The notes under the pieces are model-generated. The model searched no databases and was not told the origin of the DNA. It worked only from the letters and a program-made list of their open reading frames with translations. Positions 7,287-12,876 of a DNA stretch of 12,876 nt are shown here, in pieces (within the stretch, counting starts at the first letter, position 1; the number at the start of each line of letters is the position of its first letter). This stretch comes from Planctomycetaceae bacterium (GTDB taxonomy: Bacteria > Planctomycetota > Planctomycetia > Planctomycetales > Planctomycetaceae): contig JAJDEK010000334.1 in NCBI GenBank assembly GCA_029259875.1, positions 1 through 12,876 on the forward strand, given 5' to 3'. Position numbers and translations under genes: made by a program.

Positions 7287-8135
7287 TTATTTCAATAAAT
7301 GTTGTTTAAACCATTTCACTACAGCTTGGCTGGCTCGGTTTTTATCTTCTCCTTGAAATCCATGAGCCGCATCTTTGATAATCAGCAGCTCTGCTTTAAC
7401 TTTTTGTTCTTGAAATTTTTTCATGATCTTTTCGCTGTGACTAATTGGAACGAGTTTGTCCTGGTCACCATGAATTAATAATGTTGGCGGATCATCTTGG
7501 GTTACATGAAGCACCGGAGAAAAATCATCTGCGAGGTCGGCGTCAAACTGTAGAGCGGGAAAGCGGTGATAATAAGAGGACTTTTCGTCAACAAATTCCC
7601 TCAAGTCTGTCGGAGGATAGTACGCAACAACGGCAGCCACGCGATCGCTATTTTGCAAAACCTCGTCTTTCTCTTTTGGACTTCCTTCATCTGAAGTTGT
7701 TCCTAGAACGAGCGATAAGTGACCACCGGCACTTCCGCCCCAGACACCTAAATGATTGGGGCGCACTCCATAATCTTTTGCGTGAAGCCGAATAAATCGC
7801 ACACTCCGGCGAACATCTTCAACAGCTTCCGGAATTACGAATTTGGGACTACTCCCATGCCTGACAGAAAAAACAGTGAATCCTTCATCAAGTAGCGGTT
7901 TAAACCAATCCAACATGTTTTTTGGATCTGTCCATCGTGAATACCAGCCTCCGCTTACCATAAAAAGGATACCAGCTCCGTTGGACTCCTTTTGTGGTTG
8001 ATAAACATCAAAAGTGAGAGCCATCCCAAATTTATGACCGTAGACAACGTCTGGAGTAATTTTCACATTTGCACTAGAAGTTCGTGTGGACATCAAAACA
8101 GAAGCAAACATGATAACTGCGAAAGCAAATTTCAT
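7287..8135 (-). CDS. Secreted alpha/beta hydrolase (BD-FAE / esterase-lipase type)
   Basis: 282-residue exported serine hydrolase. A Sec signal peptide is visible (MKFAFAVIMFASVLM, with probable cleavage after the Ser-Ala at 21-22). The alpha/beta fold carries its nucleophile elbow as WGGSAGGHL with Ser135. The acid is in HGDQDKLVP, probably Asp226, and the histidine in AAHGF is His258. The strand leading to the oxyanion hole reads FMVSGGW (58-64) where related esterases normally have HGGG, so the usual histidine is replaced by serine. The substrate cannot be told; related enzymes remove acyl or feruloyl esters from polysaccharides or cleave small esters. It starts at ATG 8135-8133 with GGAG (8146-8143) seven bases upstream. 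It is a single gene convergent with asnS; the insertion sequence lies just beyond its stop. Confidence 0.9.
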   Translation of the reverse strand: MKFAFAVIMFASVLMSTRTSSANVKITPDVVYGHKFGMALTFDVYQPQKESNGAGILFMVSGGWYSRWTDPKNMLDWFKPLLDEGFTVFSVRHGSSPKFVIPEAVEDVRRSVRFIRLHAKDYGVRPNHLGVWGGSAGGHLSLVLGTTSDEGSPKEKDEVLQNSDRVAAVVAYYPPTDLREFVDEKSSYYHRFPALQFDADLADDFSPVLHVTQDDPPTLLIHGDQDKLVPISHSEKIMKKFQEQKVKAELLIIKDAAHGFQGEDKNRASQAVVKWFKQHLLK

Positions 8136-8453
8136 AATATATCTCCAATATCGTATACCGAATATATTTGATTCGACAAAACTGAGAACTGTAATAGTCC
8201 CGGAAGCTGAAACTGAATAAAGATGTATTAGTGTTGTAGTATAACAATTTAATAAACTTACTACTTCATTCTTTCATTCTGACAAGATTCGAATAGAAAA
8301 ATCAAGAGAACATTGATCATCAGGAAGGCTCTACTGTCGACAAAATATTGATGATATTCCACGATTTACCTTGGCGTGTTTAATCCATTTTCGATTTGAA
8401 ACTGGAGTATTCTTTGAACACAATCAAAATGAAATATGCAACAATTGTTTATC

Positions 8454-8484
8454 TTGACCGATAGACGCCAGTTACAAAGATAAT
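8454..8484 (+). promoter_or_regulatory. Weak candidate promoter for the terminase-portal pair
   Basis: TTGACC (8454-8459) and GATAAT (8479-8484) resemble sigma-70 -35 and -10 boxes, but the 19-base spacer is long. The predicted transcript would start about 120 bases before the terminase gene and include the leader hairpin. Confidence 0.2.
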
Positions 8485-8566
8485 ACGCTGTTTTCTTGAG
8501 CTGAGTTTCGAAAATCAAGGTGATTGAAAGGCCAACAGTTCGAACTAGAAACAAGTCTGGGGATTT

Positions 8567-8591
8567 TTCCAGAAAAAGAATGCTTCTGGAA
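8567..8591 (+). promoter_or_regulatory. Hairpin in the terminase leader
   Basis: TTCCAGAA (8567-8574) and TTCTGGAA (8584-8591) form a perfect 8-base-pair inverted repeat with a 9-base loop, ending 18 bases before the GTG. An upstream TCTGG (8556-8560) can pair instead with CCAGA (8569-8573), so two mutually exclusive folds are possible. It could be an operator, a translation control element or chance. It has no following T run and is not a terminator. Confidence 0.4.
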
Positions 8592-8609
8592 TCGTCAAAG
8601 AACTAAACG

Positions 8610-10316
8610 GTGATGAGTTTGAACCCATCTACAAGAGCCTCATTAATCAATGTTCAATGGGAACGGATGTTTCGAACTCAGCAAAAAATGCTGGTGGACC
8701 TGAACATGGTAATTAATCAGGCACGCAATGGAAACATTCGTCCTTATATCAAACTTCAGTGGCCGAAAGTTCAATTAGACGATTGGCAGTGGGACATTCT
8801 TGAGTCGCTATTCGATCCAACAATTCGCCGGGTATTTGTAAAGGGAAACACAGGTTGTGGAAAAGGTGCGGCAGCTGGGATTGCTTGCTGTATTTATTTT
8901 CATATTTGGAGTGATGCCAAAATAATTATTACCCGTGATTCCATGAAAATGGCACAGAAGATTGCCTTCGGTGAAGTCGATAAGTGGTGGCGTCAAATGT
9001 TATTTAAGCCTCCAGGAAATCTTCTGGTTTCTGGTGTTTATGATAACAAGCAACATTCTATTTCTCTAGCGAACCCAAAGCACATAGAAGGATTTCGTGG
9101 GTCCCATTCTCCACATGTTCTTTTTTGGTTTGATGAAGCGACAGCACCAAATCTTGAAGATAAATACAAATTAGCAAATACCCAGGCGAAAAAATTTTTG
9201 GCACTCTCAAATCCATCCACACTAGCTGGTACGTTTCGGGATTCATTTCCAATCGAAAATCCTGACAAAACGCAGACGATTGTTGATCAGTACGGTAAAA
9301 CGCGTTGCATAACAGTCAGTGGTTGGGAATGCACTAACGTAAAACAAAAGTGCCTTGAGCAACCGGTTTCACCCATAGGTGGTATAAATATTGTTGGAAC
9401 GTTTTATTCGCATGGTGCTCCGATAACCAAAGAACATTTCGAACTATGCCAACAAATTATTCCTGGGCAAACTTGCTATGATGAATTTATGGCTTTACTA
9501 AACGATTCCGATCCTCTGATTCGAAATGTTTATGCACTAGGTAAATTTCCTGATCAGGATCCCAATAAGCAGATTATTTTACCAGGCTGGTTGGTCGAAC
9601 CGACCAAGTTATGGAATCGTTGGAATCAACTATGGATACGAGCTAATGAGAGTAAACACCAGTTTGCGTTGAAATTGTTAGATCGTATCTTACCTGTTGA
9701 AGGTTTTGGCCTTGATGTAGCAGCTTCTAGGTATGGAGATACTTCAGTCTTAGCTGTAGGGGGGCGTAACGGAATTCGTGCAATCCATGAATGTCAGTTT
9801 TCTGATACCCAGCAAACCATGTGGTGGGTTATAGAAACAGCACTTGCCTACGGGATCGATTTGAAGCAGGGACATGTTCCAATTGCCATCGATTGGGGAG
9901 GTGGATATGGCAATGCAGTAGGCGACCCTTTAAAGCGGCTTAATGTGCATGTGATCGAAGTTCATGGAAATGCAGCAAGTGTCCTGGATTCACAAAAATA
10001 TGCGAATAAACGGGCAGAACTATATGGTGAAGCTGGAAGACGTCTTGACCCGGCGGGTGACTTTCGCATGATTCCTTTTAGTTTACCGGATAACCAAATC
10101 TTACGAGCAGAACTAATCGCTCCAACAAAAATATATTCAGGTCATGACGGAGAAAAATACTATATTACTCCCAAGGATCGCCGTGGGTCTGATGAAAATT
10201 ATATGGGAAAAACCTTGCGTGAGATATTAGGGCGATCACCGGATCGTGCTGATGTAGTCGTATACTGCCTATGTGCGTTGAGAGATCAACGACGGCGTCG
10301 ACTGATAGTTGTTTAA
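8610..10316 (+). CDS. Phage terminase large subunit (TerL-like ATPase/nuclease)
   Basis: Motor protein that cuts concatemeric phage DNA and pumps it into a procapsid through the portal. 568 residues from GTG 8610, or 567 from ATG 8613 (numbering below). The ATPase half has a Walker A-like GNTGCGKG at 78-85 and a Walker B VLFWFDEA at 169-176 with Asp174 and Glu175. A coupling motif LALSNPST lies at 196-203. The RNase H-like nuclease half shows Asp368 in FGLDVAASRYGD, Asp427 in AIDWGG and late acidic residues in SPDRADVVVY (Asp544/Asp547). Walker A has Gly in place of the final Ser/Thr. The frame is unbroken and full length. There is no clear Shine-Dalgarno and no small-subunit gene upstream. 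The portal gene follows 60 bases later on the same strand. Confidence 0.88.
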   Translation: MMSLNPSTRASLINVQWERMFRTQQKMLVDLNMVINQARNGNIRPYIKLQWPKVQLDDWQWDILESLFDPTIRRVFVKGNTGCGKGAAAGIACCIYFHIWSDAKIIITRDSMKMAQKIAFGEVDKWWRQMLFKPPGNLLVSGVYDNKQHSISLANPKHIEGFRGSHSPHVLFWFDEATAPNLEDKYKLANTQAKKFLALSNPSTLAGTFRDSFPIENPDKTQTIVDQYGKTRCITVSGWECTNVKQKCLEQPVSPIGGINIVGTFYSHGAPITKEHFELCQQIIPGQTCYDEFMALLNDSDPLIRNVYALGKFPDQDPNKQIILPGWLVEPTKLWNRWNQLWIRANESKHQFALKLLDRILPVEGFGLDVAASRYGDTSVLAVGGRNGIRAIHECQFSDTQQTMWWVIETALAYGIDLKQGHVPIAIDWGGGYGNAVGDPLKRLNVHVIEVHGNAASVLDSQKYANKRAELYGEAGRRLDPAGDFRMIPFSLPDNQILRAELIAPTKIYSGHDGEKYYITPKDRRGSDENYMGKTLREILGRSPDRADVVVYCLCALRDQRRRRLIVV

Positions 10317-10376
10317 TAAGGTTACATCAGACTAAAGTTCAATCAAAATATTTCGATTAAATAGGAATGATCGACT

Positions 10377-11834
10377 ATGTGGAACCCCTTTCGGCAGCTT
10401 GCCACGCGTTTTAAAACCAATCGTTTTGCTGTAGCGCTTCGAACGGCTCTCGGGTCAGGGCAACCCGGATCATGGAGCAGTGACCACCGTCAGGAATCGG
10501 GGCAATTCACAGGTTGGACTTTCGTTGCAGTCAAAGCGATTTGTCTCCAGGCAATGCAAGCATCTGTTTTTGTTTATGATGATTCTATAAATATGTCAAA
10601 ACAAAAAAGAATGAAGCAACGGATGTCAGAGGAATTTGGGTACTCTCAAGTAAAGAGTTTATATGCAGGAGAATATGCTGATTCAATTCCACTTCCAAAT
10701 GATCACAGTTTATGTAAGATTTTGAAGCATCCAAACCCAACTCAATCAGGCGCATCCTTCCGTTATGAGCGTGTTTTGCAGTTGCAACTTACTGGTACAA
10801 GTATCGTGTGGAATGTACCTAACAAATTTGGCAAAACCGTTCAGCGGTATGTGATTCCTACGTCGATTGCTTCCCCAGTTCCTCCAACTGATGATTTACC
10901 TGATGGAGGTTATAAAATTCAGCAAGCTTCGTTGCGCTACTATCATGAATCATATGGTGGCACTTTTACAGCGACGGGAACTTTTCAGCAAGTAGCCGGA
11001 AAAATTATTCCACTTGCACAGTTACAAATCACGCGCTGGCCACATCCCGTTTACAAGGATGATGGTCAATCTCCCGTGAGTGCTGGTGCAAAATGGATTG
11101 ACTCAGCAAATCAGATTGATGCAGCTCGTTGGGCTCAGATGAATAATGGAGCCGACCCTTCAATTGTTGTTACATGTGGTAAAGAGATGAATCCGACTCG
11201 AGAAGAACTCGAAGCAGCAGCTGCCATGTTTGAACAAAAATATGGTGGTACTGAAAATACAGGCAAGGCAATATTTACAACAGGAGAACAAGTTGTTTCA
11301 TTAACTACAACACCCAGAGACATGGATTACAATGAGTCATTTGTCCAATTGAGAGATGCAATCCTTGCTTTGCATGGTGTTCCCGGAATTGCCGCTGGGA
11401 TTTCAGATGGCGGAAGTTATGCTGCTTTTTATGCTAGTCTAAAGCAATTCATTTCCCTTACTGTCCAGCCAATTTTGGACTTATTAGCGGAAGATGATAC
11501 GGAGCATTTGGCTCCTCAGTTTGGACAGAATTTGACAATTGAGATTGAAGCCACTCACATTGATGATCCTGATATTCTTGAAAAGCGCCTGGCAACTGAT
11601 ATACGTGCTCAGATTATTAAAGTGGATGAATTACGCGCTATTCGAGGATTGCCTCCTTTAGGACCCAAACAGGGAGGAGATCAATTCGTAGCTCAAGAAA
11701 TGAAACAGCAGTCTTCATCAAAAGGGGAAGAAATAAATGTTTCCAGCCATCCTATGATTCCTGCAGATAAATCTTTTCAAAATGCATCAAAGCTACAATC
11801 GTTCAATCGATTGGTAAGGCATTCAAAAAAGTAA
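10377..11834 (+). CDS. Phage portal protein (HK97-type)
   Basis: 485 residues. Portal proteins form the dodecameric ring at one capsid vertex through which terminase packages DNA. Family features include an N-terminal SGQFTGWTFVAVKAICLQAM (41-60). A core region follows with HSLCKILKHPNPTQSGASF (110-128) and a later helix-rich segment, LRDAILALHGVPGIAAGI (325-342). The C-terminal stretch is DIRAQIIKVDELRAIRGLPPL (408-428), typical of the portal stem/wing C-terminus. It starts at ATG 10377 with AGGA at 10363-10366. It directly follows the terminase, the normal order in tailed-phage packaging modules. It ends without the expected head protease and major capsid genes; a symporter on the opposite strand ends only 7 bases later. 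It seems complete, with a low-complexity polar tail. Confidence 0.87.
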   Translation: MWNPFRQLATRFKTNRFAVALRTALGSGQPGSWSSDHRQESGQFTGWTFVAVKAICLQAMQASVFVYDDSINMSKQKRMKQRMSEEFGYSQVKSLYAGEYADSIPLPNDHSLCKILKHPNPTQSGASFRYERVLQLQLTGTSIVWNVPNKFGKTVQRYVIPTSIASPVPPTDDLPDGGYKIQQASLRYYHESYGGTFTATGTFQQVAGKIIPLAQLQITRWPHPVYKDDGQSPVSAGAKWIDSANQIDAARWAQMNNGADPSIVVTCGKEMNPTREELEAAAAMFEQKYGGTENTGKAIFTTGEQVVSLTTTPRDMDYNESFVQLRDAILALHGVPGIAAGISDGGSYAAFYASLKQFISLTVQPILDLLAEDDTEHLAPQFGQNLTIEIEATHIDDPDILEKRLATDIRAQIIKVDELRAIRGLPPLGPKQGGDQFVAQEMKQQSSSKGEEINVSSHPMIPADKSFQNASKLQSFNRLVRHSKK

Positions 11835-11849
11835 ACATTTTTTATGTTT
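11833..11849. terminator. A/T-rich palindrome over two convergent stop codons
   Basis: AAACAT (11833-11838) pairs with ATGTTT (11844-11849) across a 5-T loop and overlaps the stops of both the portal gene and the symporter gene. It is the only structure between them and could serve weakly in both directions. The low G+C makes it doubtful. Confidence 0.3.
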
Positions 11850-12876
11850 GAGTTGTATTATTTTCAGTGCTGGCAATGAGATAACTTACTAGACAACCAC
11901 TTACAATATTCACTGTGACAGCTGCTGTTGGGATCCACTGAAAACTAATGGGGTCTAAGTCATTCGAACTAAAATTGGGAACAAAAATTGGTCCAGAAAA
12001 AGCGATTAAAACAGCAGTGGTCGTTCCAAGTACGGTACCTACCAGAACGCCCGCTGGTCTGGCAAAGGGAATGAATAGGGCAAAAAAGAACAAACAAAAA
12101 ATAGGGGTTGTTAATAAATTTGCTGTTTTATTTGTGACTGCGGTAATATTTCCAGGTATTTCTCCCATTACTGAGCTAGCCAGTACTACGAAGGCTCCTA
12201 TGCCTAGTGCAAGTAATCTCGCAGTAAGAACATGCCCTTTTTCTGTTTTAGGTCTCTGCCCAAAACGGTCGAGAAAGTCTGTCATGACAACAGCCGTGAT
12301 TGAGTTCACTCCGGAATCGATACTTGACATGGCGGCTGCAAACATAGCAGACACGACACAGCCCGAAATTCCTACCGGAAGATGATATGCTATAAAATGT
12401 GGGAAGAATTTATCAGCGTCTTTTTTGAGGTCGATACCTGCTGGAATTTCATTAGGAAATTCTTTGAAATATCCTAATAACGCAAAGCCAACTAGCGCAA
12501 GTGTGATTGATACTACTACAGATACGATCAATTGTATGGCTAGTGACTTACGAGCTGTCTTTGCATCTTTCGTTGACATAAATCGTTGTATAGAAACCTG
12601 GTCTCCACATGAGGTGGCGACGTACCAGATTAAAACAGACATAAACGTACCAACGTAAGTGATACGAGTTGATGGATCAAAGCTAAAAAAAGGCTGAGTA
12701 TCCCAGTTCGTGTCCCACTTTGTTGGAAACCAGCTAACGCCACCCAAGTGGTAAGATATTGTTGCAATAACCAGCCAAGCACCTCCAAACAACAGAATCG
12801 TCTGGATTAAATCGGTAATAACTACGGCCCGCAACCCACCCAAAGATGTATAAATGATCGCAACAGAACCGGTTCC
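11842..12876 (-). CDS. Sodium:solute symporter (SSS/SLC5 family), C-terminal part, cut by window edge
   Basis: 344 residues of a multi-pass inner-membrane transporter that couples Na+ entry to uptake of a sugar or other small solute. The frame is open through the window edge, so the N-terminus is outside. The TTG at 12843 is internal: the codons before it continue the family motif as YTSLGGLRAVVITDLIQ. Other family signs are CGDQVSIQRFMSTKDAKTAR (a cytoplasmic loop after a membrane helix) and AAAMSSIDSGVNS, whose serines match the known Na2 sodium site. Several further hydrophobic helices follow. The substrate cannot be told from this part. It is convergent with the portal gene, 7 bases between stops. 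Confidence 0.9.
   Translation of the reverse strand, partial: GTGSVAIIYTSLGGLRAVVITDLIQTILLFGGAWLVIATISYHLGGVSWFPTKWDTNWDTQPFFSFDPSTRITYVGTFMSVLIWYVATSCGDQVSIQRFMSTKDAKTARKSLAIQLIVSVVVSITLALVGFALLGYFKEFPNEIPAGIDLKKDADKFFPHFIAYHLPVGISGCVVSAMFAAAMSSIDSGVNSITAVVMTDFLDRFGQRPKTEKGHVLTARLLALGIGAFVVLASSVMGEIPGNITAVTNKTANLLTTPIFCLFFFALFIPFARPAGVLVGTVLGTTTAVLIAFSGPIFVPNFSSNDLDPISFQWIPTAAVTVNIVSGCLVSYLIASTENNTTQT

Larger units (their letters stand above)
8136..8609. other. Divergent intergenic region between the hydrolase and the terminase gene
   Basis: 474 AT-rich bases. The right third has a hairpin next to the terminase start and a weak promoter candidate (listed separately). Plus-strand frame 8317-8454 is open but lacks a good start, and other frames are broken by stops. 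I see no small terminase gene and no recognisable protein. A minus-strand open frame of 62 codons (8554-8366) has no domain or ribosome binding site and is not called. Confidence 0.6.

Noticed and set aside
7445..7795. 116-codon plus-strand open frame inside the hydrolase gene
   Set aside because: It is antisense to a well-supported hydrolase with a visible catalytic triad, and has no features of its own.
8366..8554. 62-codon minus-strand open frame
   Set aside because: No ribosome binding site, no known domain, and it lies across the presumed terminase promoter.
8317..8613. Possible decayed small terminase or other gene before TerL; one frame ends TGATG over the TerL ATG
   Set aside because: The plus frame ending at 8613 is broken by stops at 8455, 8497 and 8521, has no good start and no recognisable motif. 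I cannot tell it from chance.
8610..11834. A complete prophage
   Set aside because: Only terminase and portal are present. Ordinary host-type genes lie on both sides, and I saw no integrase, capsid, tail, lysis or attachment repeats.
11948..12385. 145-codon plus-strand open frame inside the symporter gene
   Set aside because: It is a shadow of the symporter, whose frame carries clear family motifs.
1..12876. CRISPR array, toxin-antitoxin, restriction or retron-type system
   Set aside because: No regularly spaced repeats, reverse transcriptase, nuclease-methylase pair or small paired genes were found.

Overview
This window most resembles a planctomycete chromosome. The grounds are the mixture of genes: several GspF-like genes clustered with prepilin-like genes, a secreted alpha/beta hydrolase, a sodium:solute symporter and an IS407-type IS3 element. 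Most of the DNA is fairly AT-rich; one 60-base sample of the secretion genes is about 38% G+C, while one 60-base sample of the insertion sequence is about 58%. The assignment rests on gene content and protein style only, and I cannot name a genus.

Layout. (1) 1-4103, minus strand: a compact operon of three consecutive GspF-type inner-membrane proteins, followed at the left edge by the start of a prepilin-like gene with a clear cleavage motif. Spacing is tight (a TAATG stop/start overlap, then 27 and 12 bases), so this is probably one transcript for a type II secretion or type IV pilus-like machine. No ATPase, secretin or prepilin peptidase is in view. (2) 4104-4577: divergent intergenic region. 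(3) 4578-5969, plus strand: asparaginyl-tRNA synthetase, asnS, complete. (4) 6003-7275: a complete IS3-family (IS407-like) insertion sequence with 32-33 bp inverted repeats, a 4-bp target duplication GACC, and orfA/orfB joined by a probable -1 frameshift at GGGAAAC. It landed in what was a roughly 40-bp gap between two convergent genes, so it breaks no gene. (5) 7287-8135, minus strand: a secreted serine hydrolase. (6) 8136-8609: intergenic, with a good hairpin next to the following gene. (7) 8610-11834, plus strand: a phage terminase large subunit and a phage portal protein, both full length, with no small terminase, protease, capsid or tail genes beside them. (8) 11842-12876, minus strand: the C-terminal part of a sodium:solute symporter that runs off the right edge.

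The most interesting points are the isolated but intact terminase-portal pair squeezed between ordinary metabolic genes; the three different GspF paralogues in one operon, one of them with a long extra membrane N-terminus; and the unusual frameshift heptamer in the insertion sequence. I found no CRISPR array, tRNA, rRNA or recognisable defence system.
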